This document shows, piece after piece, positions 38,140 through 58,896 of a stretch of 64,000 bases of DNA. Origin of the DNA: Piper betle (taxonomy: Eukaryota; Streptophyta; Magnoliopsida; Piperales; Piperaceae); contig JAURVB010012658.1 in the NCBI GenBank assembly GCA_033002965.1, forward strand, positions 62,001 through 126,000, given 5' to 3'. The notes under the pieces were generated by a model. It was not told the DNA's origin, made no database searches, and saw only the letters and a program-made list of their open reading frames with translations. Both the position numbers and the translations under genes were made by a program. The first letter of the stretch is position 1. Each line of letters starts with the position of its first letter.

Positions 38140-39120
38140 GGCAGCTTATTGGGTGGAGGAAAGACGCCATTGTTATTTTGAGAGGAAGAGAGGGAGTCTT
38201 ATCTGCTCTACCACAGCCAGTGGTTCGAGGCTACGAGCATGAGCAAGAACAAGACATGATCTTTTAGCCTGCTGACAAGGAAGTTTTGAGAGGGATATGG
38301 AAGAATTATAACGGTTGTGATATGGCAGTTAAATCTGTTACTGTCCAAGTTTGATGGTCAACGACGATCTACGTACAAGAATATTCACTTCCCCAGTTTA
38401 AGAATCCTGAGGCCTGAAAATTAGACTAATAATCAAAGAAAACTACATGATGTATCTTCCAAGGCAGGCGACATTTAAGCTGATATATTGTATCAAGAAT
38501 TCCTCTTCACTAGGTTTAAGATGGAGATCAACCACTCTAAAAGAATTATACAGGTTCTCTCAGCAACGTTTCAAAGATCTAAATTGAGAAAAAAACCAAA
38601 AAAAACACAAAAACAAAAACAATAAAAAACAAAAATGCGCCAGCAATTTGGTTCGAAATATATGGCTGCCACTCAGGAGCCAAGATTGACAAGAAATAAG
38701 CATTCTATGGATAAGTGGTACAAGATTTAGAAGAAATAAAGCTAACGAAATACAGATGCTACCCCACATTGGGCATACAAGTTTTGTTCATCACATGTGA
38801 TCACACGATTAGGAGGCCAGCCAGGCCCTGCTGAACAAAATGGCCACAATTTTCTCTAATAGCTAAAAAAGTATGCTCTTCCGACAAAATATACATCTGG
38901 AATTTTGTGAAAATATGTCAATTTTCCTGACAGAAATTTCTGTATCGCTTCCATTCCTGTTTTCCAATCTATCATGGGCAAATGTCACTCCAGACCTTGT
39001 ATGTTCGAAAGGTATGCCGAGGGCACTGACGGATCTCACGTTCTGTCCCTTCTCTTTAAGGTAATCAAGCCATTTCAACATGTCGATCACACTATGCCTA
39101 AGACTGATGAACCTCGAGTC
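38140..39120. other. PPR promoter side and gyrase B 3' region
   Basis: This lies between the start of the DYW PPR gene and the stop of gyrase B, both on the minus strand. It should hold the PPR leader and promoter and the gyrase 3' UTR. An A-rich run at 38586-38632 is the only notable low-complexity stretch. No gene is seen. Confidence 0.4.
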
Positions 39121-46519
<7,399 letters not shown>

Positions 46520-47415
46520 GGATAATTGGGAGGAGGTGAGGAAGAGGAAAGGCGGGAGCTTGACAGAAGAGTCGCCGGCCGGGAACGGCGTCGGCGGTGG
46601 AGGGGCAGGTGGAAAGGATTGGGCGGCTTTTTTCCATTTTATCGTGTCTTTTCCCTCCCTCCTAAAACGGAACACGAAATCCCCATTTTGCCCTCAACTG
46701 TGAGCAGTACTGAATACGCAAAAGGCGTGTAATAACCAAATTAATTATTAAATCAAGCAAATCGGTATTGAACTCATGCTTCTTATTCATTATTTTATGG
46801 CTTAAATTCAAAAGCTCGATTTTGAATTAATAGTTTGACAATCATCAAAAAAGGATTGATGAACATGTGAGTGATGAGCTTAGCTCATCTCAAAACTTCA
46901 TCTTATTGCAATCAATTTTGGTAGAAATAATTATGGCACAATTACATGAATTGAACATTTCTTACATGAGTCCACTTAAAATTTAAAATTTATTGAATCT
47001 TAAATTGCCGAGAAGAATATAACTTCGTATTAAATAATTTTTAGTGCCCTCAAAATATTGAATTTTTATAATCAAAGGTATTGATGGACGAATTCGCTCA
47101 AATTTAATTGTTTTCAAATCATAATAACTTGAGTATAAATTAAATTATATTTGGTCTCACCAGACATCAAACCCACTTATCTAACCCTACTCGACCCAAA
47201 ACAAGCATGGCAAATCAAAATCCGGTAACTAGAGCGCTTATATAAAATGCGGACATGATAAATAGAAATAACACAAAATAATTTTGTTTCCATACATAAT
47301 TATTTGTTATATGTACTCGTATTCAGGTTATTAGACATTTTAAAAACAGTTTATAGTTGACCCTGCTAAATTCCAATCACGGAACCTAACAGAGTGTAGG
47401 GAGATAGAAGAACAT
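46520..47415. promoter_or_regulatory. Divergent intergenic region shared by GYRB and TRAX
   Basis: About 0.9 kb separates the two start codons, which point away from each other. The GYRB side (46520-46700) is a GC-rich GGAGGA-type leader; the rest is AT-rich. No TATA box is clear for either gene. It may act as a shared upstream region. Confidence 0.45.
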
Positions 47416-50400
47416 ATGCGCTGCTTCTGCTCTTTCACACTCCACAAGCTCTCCCTCATGGCGTCCCCTCCTTCCCGCATCCATGCCCGTAGATACTACC
47501 CTTCCCTCTCTCTCTTTTCCAATTTGTTATCCTGATATTTGCTCAAATCTGTTTCTCCTTTAGGTTTCCAACTTTTTTTGTTTTTCTTCTCTATTTTGAT
47601 TGGACCAAGATTGCGATATTGGATGCAGTTGCTGCAGACGGTACGGCACTGTCCTCGGCGGCGAAGAGGCGGAGGAAGATGACTACGGAGGCTTCCGCCA
47701 TGAGTGAAAGTTTTGGGAAATACGCTGACTACCTTAATCAGCTGGTGAACTTTTTTTTTCATTTTCATACGAACTATCTCTTTGATTAATATACTTGCAT
47801 TTCATGAATGCTACGTTGTGCTCTTTGCGATGTCTACTCGTCTTCCTTGTCTTATTGGAATCGATTACTTAATAGCTTCTTTTTAGATCGCTTATGACGG
47901 ATTTAACATGTTCTTACTGGAATCGACGTGGTTAGAGAACACATTTGAAAATATTTTATGTAGAAATAATTACTCGTGCCAATTAATAAATTAACCAAAT
48001 AAACATCCGAAGAAAGGTAAAATAAATAAATAAATATATTTTAACTATACAATAAAAAAAATTATCCTCTTGTCGGGTCAAAATCACACACAAAAATCAA
48101 CCTCTGACCACAAATTAGACCACTCCAATTTCTGACAATGTCATTACGGTTTCCCTGTCTTTTCACCGGCTCTTCCTTGCTTCATGTAAGTAGGAAGATG
48201 GTGGTTACTTTTAATATTTTGAATTTCCCTCCCAGGAGCAATTAGGAAAATATAGCTAATATCTCCCACTCACATATGATAGGTTGAATACGTATCATGG
48301 GCGTACATTAAAAATGACACATCTTCCACTGATTACACGATTGTAATTTATTCATACATGGTTATTCGGTGTGACAATTGAGGACGCAAAGGATATAGTA
48401 CTATATATCGGTAAAGGATTACATAACACAGTATGTGTTTGACATGTCCTAAACTATTGTAGAGTCATTTTACCCCTTATTGTATTCATACTCCACATCT
48501 TATGTCCACGTTATGTTCTGGTATAGCTCATAACGAGTGCATTTTGGACATAGTTTCATTAGTCTTTCTTTCACACTCAGTTATTCCCTGTTAATACAAA
48601 TTTGGTTTCCTAGCATGCCCCTTTAGACTAAATTTATCATGATATTAGATAACATGATAAAGTAGCAAACATTTTTATATATTGAGATAAAATATTAAAG
48701 ACAAAAATTTGAATTTTACTTAATAGGTCTCACACCAACACAGAAAGATGGATAATTTTATTGTTACGTATTATGGACGTAATAGCACATATGATATGAA
48801 TCATATGCTATGGGAGAAAATCTACTTTTAGGTCGTATGCCTTACATGTGTAAAGACCACCGTATGGAATATAGTTTCATTATTCACTTAAAGATTGACT
48901 TAAGATACTAGTATATGAACAACGAAAGCATATTAAATGTACCAAAACTCATTCTATCTTATTTCAATCTAACAATAATGCATGAAGGAACATATTTCCT
49001 GCCATCATTATTAGAAAACAATCTCATCTTGATTTATCAAGGAAATGCCTACGGTTTTCATATAAATTGTATATGTCTCATCTCCTTATATTCCATAAAT
49101 ATAATAGGTAAATTATCGTCTCCCTTAGGCATACTTTGCATGTTAATAACATTAATATGTGCATAAACAACATTGGTGAAAGGTCAAAAATTGCATTAAT
49201 AAGTCAAACAATATAAAATTATATCAAATTTAATGTCATAGTCTGAACATGAGAATTGTACACATCTAGGCCTATTGGTTTTGTAAGTGGGTCGGCCACC
49301 TTCCAATGTGTACTAATATATTGTAAGACAACCTCTTTTTGTGACATTTTGTCCTTGACATAATTGTACTTGATATCAATATGTTTGGTTTTACCTTGGT
49401 ATTTGAGATTTCTTGTGTAAGTAATTGTTGCTTGATTATCACAATATATTTTCACAGTTTCATTATCTGTAGCGATAATTCTCAAATGTTGCAAAAATCT
49501 TCTTACCAAATAGCTTCTTAAACTACACTTGCAGACGTCACAAACTCTGCTTCCATGGTAGATCGTGGAACACATGTTTGTTTCTTGCTTACCCACGAGA
49601 TTACTCATCCATTTAGTAAGAATACATATCCTGATGTTGATTTTCTTCCATCAATGTCTTTAGCCCAATCGTCATATAGCAAGCTAATTGCAATCATTAC
49701 CTTGATAACAAAAGAATGATGCGCAGTTTTTTTCAAGTACCTTATAATCCTTTTGATAGCCTTTCAGTGAGCCATACCCTGATTTAACTAAAATCTATTT
49801 ACTAATCTAACGGCATATGCAATGTCAGGTCGTGTACATATCATTGCACATATTAGACTACTAACAACATTCACATATGGTATTTTGGACATTTGTTCTT
49901 GTTTCTTGTATTTATGTGCACACTGAAAGTTTTAGGGATTCACCTTGAGCAATTGGAGTGTCCATAGGCTTACAATTAAACATATTGAATTGCTCTAGGA
50001 TTTTATCAATGTATGACTCTTGAGAAAGAATAATCAATTTTTTTGGACAATGTCGATGAATTTCAACACCAAGTATAAATTCAGCTTTATCCATATCCTT
50101 CATTTCAAAATGAGAGGATAATCACTCTATAGTGGCAGAAATAAAGTCCTTATTGTTGGATGTTAATAAAATATCATCCACATATAGAGATAAAATTATA
50201 AAGTTCTTGTCATCACGTTTAACGTTAATACAATGGTCTTCATTAATAATAATAAAATCATACAATATGATAAAATGATGAAATTTCAAATACCATTGTC
50301 ATGAGGATTATTTTAGGCAATATATGGATTTTTGTAATTTGCAAACTTTTGCTTCTGGTCGCAAAACCAGCCGATTGTTGTATATAAATCTCATGTAATT

Positions 50401-53400
50401 CTCCATTGAGAAATGTAGTTTTTACGTCCATTTAATGTAATTCTAAATTTATGTGTTACAATTGCTAAAATGAATCGAATTGAAGTGATCCTTATTACGG
50501 GGGAAAATGTCTTTTCGTTGTCTATTCTTTCTTGCTGAGTGTAGCCTTTTGGTACTAGTCTAGCTTTATACCTTTCAACTATTCCATCAACTTTTTGTTT
50601 TATCCTAAAAATCCATTTGTTCGCAATTGTTTATCAACTTAAGTCCAAATATTGTTGCCATGCATTGATTTCATTTCATCTTTCAATGCGATTTTCCATT
50701 TTCATTCGTAGGTAAAGAGAGTGCATCTTTATATTTTTCGGTTCATCAGCGTCGGATGAGGAAGATAAGAAAATATATTAATCCATTAATAATGCATCTC
50801 CTTCAGTATCAAAGTGTCGACGAGGAACATTTGCATGTAGACTTGTAGACTGCGATGCAAGTCTTGATTAGGGAGTGTGTTTGAAGAATGACTCTCACTC
50901 AAGTCTCGAACTGTTTCTAAAGGTGAAATATGTACTTGTGATTTATCTTAATAGCTCTCACTATCAGGATCATCCATTTTCATAAGTTGGAAATCTTTTG
51001 AAGTGCTCCCTCGTTAGAAAATCATATTCAAGAAAATTGACATCACAAGACTCAATTTCAAAAATGCTTATGTCTATATTTTCACCAATGAAAAAATATC
51101 CTTTAGAATGTTCAGGATATCATATGAAAATATATTTCTTCTCACAAAGACTTAATTTTTCGTGTTTGTGGCATGGATCATGGATATAAGCAGTCGAACC
51201 CCAAGGTCTTAAATGACCTAGTTTAGGTTGTCATTTTGTTTATAATTAGGTGAGAGAGTGACGGATTTTGAGGGAACACGGTTTAAGTATATAGGTTGCC
51301 GTAAGTAGGGCATTTCCCCAGAAAGAAATTGGGAGATTTGCTTGAGCTATCATAGACCTAGCCATTTCGAGAAGAGTTTTATTCCATCGTTCGACAATAC
51401 TATGTTGTTGCGGGGTATTTAGAATAGTTAATTGTCAAGCAATACCCTTCTTTTGACATAATTCCTTAAATTGGCTAGATAAATATTCACGACCACAGTC
51501 TGTTCTCAATGTTTTTAACTTGAGATTTAATTTATTTTTCACATTCAAAAGAAAACGTTTAAAACAACTGAATGCTTCATATTTATAGGAAATCAAGTAA
51601 ATAACGTCATATCGCAAATAATCATTAATAAAAGTGATGAAATATAATTCCCCATGCCTTGCCCTCAAATTCATTGGTCTACATATGTCAGAATAAACAA
51701 GTTGGAAAGGAAAATCAGCTTTAGTTGCTTTACCAAAAGTTGTTCCCGTACTTTTTCTAGCTAGATAATATTCACTCATTGGTAAATTTATGTTAGCTAG
51801 TTGAACTAAAAGGTCGTCTCTTGCTAACATGGTCATTTTATCCTGACCAATGTGTCCCAAACGTGCATGCCAAGTAGTATCATCTACAGTAGAATTGCTA
51901 GAAGAAGCGGTTAATGAAAAACGATTTGATACATTAAAGCATTCAACATTCATGTTTAGTATCATGAAACGAGTAGACAGAGATCCACAGCCATAGTATA
52001 CATTGTCATAATAGATAGCTAAACATTAACCATGAAAACTCAAATGAAAACTAAAATCAAATAGCACTACAACAGAAGCTAAATTCCTTCTAATATCACG
52101 AGCATAAAGTATGTCTTGTAGGAGAAGGTTGTGTCCACCATTAAGCTTTAGTTTGCATGTACCAATGCCACAAACTTCAGCTTTTGAATTATTCCCTACA
52201 TAGATCCATTGTGTTCCCGATGGAACTCGACGAAAGTTGACAAATGCTTCCCAAAACATTTGTTACATGGTGGTTTGTACCTGAATCAACAATCCACTCA
52301 GGGTTAGATTCAACAAGAAAAATGCAACTATTACAAAAAGATTTGAAACAAAGGGTATGAACTAACCTTCTTCAGCATGGTGCATTCCCGAGTGAAGTGT
52401 CCCTTTTTTTTGCAGTTAAAGCATTTGATATTTTTTGTTCCTTGAGCACTTCTTAAATTGACACTTTTCAGCACTTGCTTCGTTTTTGAACCATTTCTTT
52501 TTACCCTTGGGATAAGAACTTTTCTTCTTCTGGGAAGAAGAAGCCACAACTTTTGAACATTCGACAACAAATGCTTCTTTGGTAGTCTTGGATGCTTCAA
52601 GATGTTCCTCTTCTAGTTCTGAATGATGAGAAATATCATCAAAAAGTAGTGATATTCTCATTATGGGTCATTTGGACTTTCATGTGTTCCCAAGTGTTTG
52701 GCAGGGAACGGATGATGGCTTGCACTTGTTGTTCATCAGTTAAAATATGATCAACATCCTTCAACTTAAAAATCATGGTTGACATTTCATGTAGATGTTT
52801 AATCATAAATACATTTGTACATTTCTTGAAAGTGTCAAACTTGATGGTAAGCTGCCTAAGTTGGATAGTCGAAGTAGCACCAAACTTTTGTTTCAGTGCG
52901 ATCCACATTGTATGAGTCGTCCTGTAATGCTCAAATTGACACATGATGTCATTCTCTATTGAATTGAGTAAAGTAATGTGCGCCGTGGTAGTATTCTTTT
53001 TCCAAGACTCATAGGTTTTGGTTGCACGACAGTTTTGAATAACATTGCCATTCAGTGATGGTGGATTCAAAACTTGAGTTCAGGCCTCAGATGCCTCCTG
53101 ATCTTCATGTTAGTTGTATTTTCCTAATTGGCCCTGAGAGGGAAATTCAAAATATTAAAAATGGTGGTTACATTTAAATATCATCTTCCTCCTTACATAA
53201 AGTAAGGAAGAGACACTGAAAAGATGGAAACAGTACTGATGTTGTAAAAAATTGTCAGAGATTGTGTGGAGTGGTCTGATCTGTGGCCAGAGGTCGATTT
53301 CCATGCGTGATTTTGACCTGACAGAGAATAATTTTTCACTTAATTCCACTGTGCAAATAAGGTACATTTATTTATTTATTTTTACTAGGATGTTTACTTG

Positions 53401-55307
53401 TGTTACTTTATTAATTAACATGAGTAATTCTTTCTAAATTTTTCATATTGTTCATCTTCTCTTTGTTGTTCTACCAATGTTGCACCAAGAGAGGACGCAG
53501 TTTTTGATGCTTGCACTTATCTCTTGTTCAGAATGATAAACGTGAGAGAGTGGTGAAGGCCAGTCGTGATTTGACAATGAACAGTAAAAAGGTTATTTTC
53601 CAAATGCACAGGTTAGTCCACCCAATTTTTTTTCTCCTTTTTGTCAATTCAATCGATTTTCTTGCTAGTAAATGTCATTCTTTATAACCTATGAGTACGC
53701 ATTATTTGTTACTCAGTGACATACTGTCCTTGTATTCGGTCCCTTGATGTAATTGCTTTTTTTCATGCCATATTTTTTATGCCTACTATTCATTTTTTGG
53801 TTGGAAATTGTTTTTCCTGGTTTCCCATTCATATACATGAGAGTTTTATGTGAACAAGGGTAATCTTTCATTGATCTCCTTTTGTTATGACATGGGGAAA
53901 ATGAGTAGGGCTGGCTAGGAATTTATTGCATTCATCATTTTTAAAGTGGTTGCTGTAACTTGTTCATTCAACACTTTATTATTTAATTTATCCTGTTGTG
54001 TCCAATGACAGAATAGGAAAGAACAACAGAGAGGACGTATTGGAGAAAGCTGAAAAAGATTTAGCTTCTGTCACAGGGCAATATCTGTCCAAATTAGTAA
54101 ATGAGCTGCAAGGGACAGATTTTTGGAAACTCAGGCGTGCTTATTCTCCTGGGGTAAGAGTGTTGGCCTTTTCCCCTCCTTTTAAACAAGATTTTTTTTT
54201 CCCTTACACGTGTGCATTGGGTTTTACATACTCAGATTCAGGAATATGTCGAAGCAGCAACATTCTGTAACTTCTGTAAGACTGGTACTCTTTTGAAGCT
54301 TGCTGAGCTCAATACAACTCTGCAATCACTTGGTGATTCATCTTTGGAGCCCTTGCAGATAAATATTCTTGATTATCTCCTCGGGGTAATTTTTACAAGG
54401 GCATTTTAAGTACGTTTCCATTTAGTTGGCTGTGTGAAATGAAGTTTGTGTTTTTTGGTTTAGATTGGCGATTTGACAGGAGAGCTGATGAGGCTAGCCA
54501 TTGGTCGGATATCGGATGGAGAGATAGAATTTGCTGAGAAAATATGCCAATTTGTGCGCGACTTGTATAGGGAGCTTTCACTTATTTCTCCTTTAATGGA
54601 TGACAACTCTGAGATGAAGAAAAAATGGAAACGATGCTTCAAAGCTTAGTCAAAATAGAAAACGGTATGTTCTGCAATCTGCTTTTTATAATTTATCACC
54701 TGGCAAAATTCATGCCCTACTTGTCATTATTTGCTTATAAGACATTCTTACATTGGTTTTCCAAATTTCCATGATTGTACGGATCTTATACAGATAATAG
54801 TTCTAGTAGTTTCTTTTCTTGTTTGCTCATGGTGCTTTGATACATGAGTCTCTCAGCTAATTATTAGAATTTTATGACTGATTTATGTTTCATCTTCACG
54901 GATAATAGTCAGTATGACAAAAAAGTCAATGATGGTTTGTCGAATTGCTTCAAGCTTTAGGAAATTAGACGAAGGAGAGTTTCTTATGTTCATTTCTTAT
55001 CTTTCCTTTTCGAACTGCTCAAAGAAGTAGAGTCCTATTTTTTAATTTACGTGGAAGTTCACTTATAATGAATGGGATATGTTTGTGATGGCTGGCAGTG
55101 TTTACCAAGAATTATTCATTATTACGCTCCACATGAGACATATATGTTCTTAGTGACATTAATAGAAAATCCTTTGTTTGAAGTTTCTTTGAGATTTCTT
55201 TGATTGATTTCTTTCTTGCAGCCTGCTTTAGCGTACATGTTAGAGGATCAGAATATGGAGGCAGCAATTCACATTTCTCCTTCAGTGTGCCTGATCTGGA
55301 AGTGTGA
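47416..55307 (+). CDS. TRAX: Translin-associated factor X (TRAX), 7 exons, one-base frameshift in exon 6
   Basis: Exons: 47416-47488, 47629-47744, 53532-53611, 54012-54153, 54236-54385, 54464-54664, 55222-55307. All are joined at GT-AG sites. Phases close at 282 residues if exon 6 gains one base in the A run at 54620-54625. As written the frame ends soon after SEMKKK. Family motifs include KRERVVKASRDLTMNSKKVIFQ without its last residues, GTDFWKLRRAYSPG, IQEYVEAATF (acidic residues of the RNase centre), DYLLGIGDLTGELMR and IENACFSVHVRG. TRAX pairs with translin in the C3PO RNA-processing complex. The first exon, with MRCFCSFTLHKLSLMASPPS, follows the plant pattern; MASPPS may be the alternative start. 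Intron 2 is 5.8 kb and holds a Copia remnant and an inverted repeat. Confidence 0.9.
47949..48262 (+). repeat. Left arm of a long inverted repeat in TRAX intron 2
   Basis: About 314 bp that match the reverse complement of 53108..53449 along their whole length. Shared words include AAATAAATAAATAAAT, GGTCAAAATCAC, TTTAATATTTTGAATTTCCCT and CAATTAGGAAAATA. Identity is imperfect, roughly 70-80% by eye. The arm starts about 200 bp after exon 2. Confidence 0.75.
49200..53107 (-). mobile_element. Copia remnant 3 inside TRAX intron 2
   Basis: Minus-strand Copia parts appear in order. Gag is at 52639-53070 (ENDIMCQFEHYRTTHTMW), with a CCHC zinc knuckle at about 52400 (CFNCKKKGHFTREC). Protease/GAG-pre-integrase lies at about 51840-52259 (TWHARLGHIGQDKM). 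Integrase lies at 51435-51800 (LVYSDICRPMN, LRTDCGREYLS). Reverse transcriptase fragments lie at about 49900-50700, and RNase H at 49219-49608 (IYCDNQATITYTRN, KTKHIDIKY, HWKVADPLTKP). Several frame breaks are present. Direct LTRs could not be identified. The sequence at 48263-49200 may include a decayed 3' LTR. Confidence 0.8.
53108..53449 (-). repeat. Right arm of a long inverted repeat in TRAX intron 2
   Basis: This is the reverse-complement partner of 47949..48262. It lies directly upstream of the Copia gag (38 bp gap) and about 80 bp before TRAX exon 3. Because the two copies are inverted they cannot be LTRs of the enclosed Copia element. They are more like arms of a foldback DNA element or two copies of a MITE. 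Confidence 0.75.
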
Positions 55308-56182
55308 ACTAATGAATATCCATGTTCATGCATTCATCTATTAATTATAACTTTACTTACGAGGAAATAAACATTGAACCTTTCGCTACGTCATTGGAGA
55401 AAGAGAAAAAAGAGTGGATACATTTTTTTTCAGAGTTTTATTACTTTTATTTGTTGGTCTTTTTTTCGCACTATTTGTACGTCTGGGACAAAACTAGTTC
55501 ACAAGTGCAGTGTTGTACTGTTATATCATATCAGCCAAAGCGTCTAAATGATTGGAATGTTGGCGTGGGTAATAGAGTAAGTGTACATGTCTAGCAAATA
55601 TTGTGCACAGATAGAGCAAGAAAGTAGCAAAGAATTCCCAGGAACGGAACAACTCTGTTACAATTCTGAGAGGTTCTCCACTCTTTAGCAAAGAATGCAT
55701 AATTATTCACTTGGTTTGCAGCCTCAATACAACCTCTCCGAGCTTCGCGGCCCCAACTCCGGCCAAGTAGGCTTACCCATGCATTCAAGCGTTTCAAATA
55801 TGCATTCACCTTGTTTGCAGCGTCAACATCTATGAACTTTTTTGTCAAATAAATGTATTATTACATGACTTAACCAAACATACAACTTTTTTTTAAATGA
55901 GAACTTCATCGGTCATCCATGATGTCAAGTATATCTTTTCAACTGCAGATATCAAATATACTTACAAGCATGAATATTTTTGCAAATAACATCGCGAGAG
56001 CACATGGGCAAGCTCCAAAAGACGAGCTCTCATAATCTAGAGGGTTAAATACATCATTACCACAGAGCACAAATAAAAATTTATTGGTAGCCATCAAGAC
56101 TCTCCAAGCAAACACTTTAATCAACAAAATTTGATGGCATAAAAGAAGCCAGAAGACGGAATTCTGCAAAACTAGAAAAATT
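55308..56182. other. Convergent 3' region downstream of TRAX
   Basis: Lies between the stops of TRAX (plus) and the small gene (minus). Two minus-strand open frames at 55591-55848 and 55939-56169 are not recognised. The second contains a KVFAWRVLMATNK segment faintly like the end of plant LINE reverse transcriptases, too weak to call. Confidence 0.35.
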
Positions 56183-57361
56183 TCAAGCTGGTCCAGAAGC
56201 TTCTCTTTCTTTACAGCGGCGTTCTTTCTGTTGTGACCATAAAATCAAAAAACGAATACGCGTGAGAGAAAAAGAGAAATAGTTATCTAATTACAAGTAA
56301 GCTCTGACAAGATGCTTGTTCTAGTTATCCAGTCCTGCGGTGTAGTTAGCGAGCATTCTCGTTGTGGTACTATATGTTGGATTAGCAAAGTCTAATGTTG
56401 CGAAAGAACATGCGATATGCATAACTAACAAATACATCATTAGTGGCCCTTATTTTGGATGCATATAACTAAAGAATATGTACATTGTCATCTGCATTTT
56501 CCTTAGGCCATGGTATTTATCAGATCATTTTACTATAACAGCATCAATGGTTTCTAGTAAAAAAGACAAAATTCTGATTAGTAAAAAAGCCAAAACCAAC
56601 TCTCCCTCCCTCTCATACAGACAAGCACATTATAAACCTAAATTCAAGCTTAGATATCCCATCAATCCCCACTTGGTTTTGATTCTCGCATTTCAAATTT
56701 GCAAAGGATGTGAAAAGGTGAAAATTTCAAAAAAGATGATCGTTGGATATGTTTCCCAACAAATTTAAATACCGATAGACATGGGTCAAAAATAAACATT
56801 CAAAGGATTTAAAAAGAAATGATTAAAATTTTCAATACCTAGCACACAACACCCATTCATTATCCCTTTAACAATAAGCTCAACTATCAACACTTTCTAA
56901 CTCACATATCATAAGAAATAAGCACTAAGCAGAAAAGTCTCAATCTTCTTTTTCTTTTTGATTTTTTAGTTATCCACTGGATCTCAAATAATTGAGGTCC
57001 GAAATACATATGTTTCGCCTTCACTTCACGTTGCCCTAGACAGTATCAGTTCTCAATTCTAAACTGTCCATGAATTTCCTTATATCGTAATAATACCAAC
57101 ATCCTCAAGTCTTCATCTTTTAATCTAATAGTGCATGAATATTATCGTCAGAGGGATATGGATTTTATCCGAAGCTAAAAGCTAAAATAAAAATTCGAAA
57201 TTCAACGAAACAACGAAAAACTGGGGAAGAAACATTACCCTTCTTTCCCAGTAGAGGTGGAAGCACAGGAAGTCATAAACTGGGGTGATGGTCGACACCA
57301 GCACCACATTCAACCCCGTAAACACCAGCAATGCTGTCGTCGGCCTTGTCTTGTGCGACAT
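56183..57361 (-). CDS. Small conserved plant membrane protein, 55 residues
   Basis: Exon 1 is 57239..57361 (41 codons) and exon 2 is 56183..56227 (14 codons plus stop), with a 1.0 kb GT-AG intron. The product begins MSHKTRPTTALLVFTGLN, continues as a single hydrophobic segment (ALLVFTGLNVVLVSTITPV), then the YDFLCF and YWERR block and a basic/acidic tail ending in SGPA. I recall an uncharacterised family of very short proteins with this pattern in many plants; its function is not known to me. The exons join in frame exactly at the conserved arginine-rich stretch, which supports the model. It is easily missed by annotation because each exon is tiny. It converges with TRAX. Confidence 0.75.
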
Positions 57362-58728
57362 TTCTCCTTCCCAACAATCTTATGATTTCTATGCCTGCAT
57401 CCCGTCCAACCACCAAACCCTATGACAACAATGTAAATCACCAATACCAATTGAAACAAACCTGATCGGAAACCATAGCAGTGAATACGCAACTACATTA
57501 CCATCCAACGAAAATTTATGAAAACACCTGCCTTTTTAGCTGGAGAATCCGCCGGCGGAGCACAAGAGTGGCCCACGACAGGCGAGAGGAGAAAAGAATC
57601 AGACCTTAAGAGGTGCTTGGTAGAGCATATGCCAAATAAAAAATGCGGGAGGCTTTGTGAACTGGGCAGAGGTAGAAGCGCTCAGGAGGAAACGACGGTG
57701 TGGCGGAAAGACTGGGCGGAGGCCCGCTACAAGGGGGAGATGGAGGAACTGTCTGGAAGCGGGGGGAGGAGGGAGCGGGCAGGGCGAGATGGCCGGGGTG
57801 AGGGGAAGAGATGGCCGGGGCGGGGGAAGATGGCGGGGGCTGTAAAACAAACATCTTAATTTTCTTTTAAAAAAAGATAATAATTTTTGCCCAACATAAT
57901 TATAACAGTTTTTACAGAAAATCAAAAATAAAAATTTTGAATATTTCTTAAAAAATCAAAGAAAAAGAGTAAACGCCAACCAAATGGCCTGTTAGTAATT
58001 GCACCCTCTGAAAGGCTTGGTCACACATCGTGCACACAAGCAGATCGATCGATATCGAATTTGCTCCAAATTAGATATAGATTTTATTCAAATTAAAGTT
58101 TGACTCGTATCAAATTAACCCTAGTAGGAGGGTATCTCTGCTCCACTCGACTTGAAGATGGATATATATAGTAGTTTATATAATTTTTATATAGCCATCT
58201 ACATATAAAGTATAAAAATTCATAAATATAAATACATTATAATCATAGTTTTACACGATAATATATTGATTTGGCTTCCAAACAAACTATTTTGGCGTGA
58301 AATTGAATAAAAATTATAAAAATTAAACTATTTAAATTTTTATAACTAATTTTATTTCAAGTTATCAATATATATATATGGACAATTTTATATAAGCCAG
58401 ACTTCAAATAGTTTATATGAAAAATATATTTAATTTAAACATTTTTAGTGGGTTTAACAAAATCATATTTATATATATTAAAAGTACGGTGTATAAAGAA
58501 AAGGTTGATAATATTTTATCTTTTTTTAATATTTTTATTACCGACTTTTAAAATTTTAAGAAATGTATACGTTAATAAATATTTTAAAATTAATTTTATT
58601 ATAATTATTCTGATCATTAAGATGAAGGGTTAAAAATATTAGATTGTATTAAAAATTTATAATTACTCTTATTATTTATAAATTTATTTTATTTATATAA
58701 TTTTTAAATAATATGAACCCAAAAAATT

Positions 58729-58770
<42 letters not shown>
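57362..58770. other. Intergenic: leader of the small gene, then AT-rich sequence and a TA microsatellite
   Basis: 57362-57860 includes a GC-rich GGA/GGC stretch on the plus strand that is probably the promoter and leader of the minus-strand small gene; its long open frames look compositional. From 57900 the sequence is AT-rich without genes, ending in a (TA)n run at about 58734-58768 that abuts the TIR element. Confidence 0.45.
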
Positions 58771-58771
<1 letters not shown>

Positions 58772-58852
58772 GATAAAAGGTAGCTGTATTGCAGCACAGC
58801 CAACTTGGCTGTGCTTCACTTTCCTCTTAGCCGTTGGATTCTATCCAACGGC
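58771..58852 (+). repeat. Left terminal inverted repeat
   Basis: 82 bp matching the reverse complement of 62705..62786 without needing gaps over most of its length. It includes a small internal palindrome, GCCGTTGGATTCTATCCAAC with GGC, which is also kept in the right terminus. Confidence 0.75.
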
Positions 58853-58896
58853 AAAAAATTATATCAATCCCAAATGAACTACTAGCCAGAGAGCCT

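Noticed and set aside
47949..53449. Interpretation of the repeats in TRAX intron 2 as LTRs of the Copia element
   Set aside because: The repeats are inverted relative to each other; LTRs must be direct.
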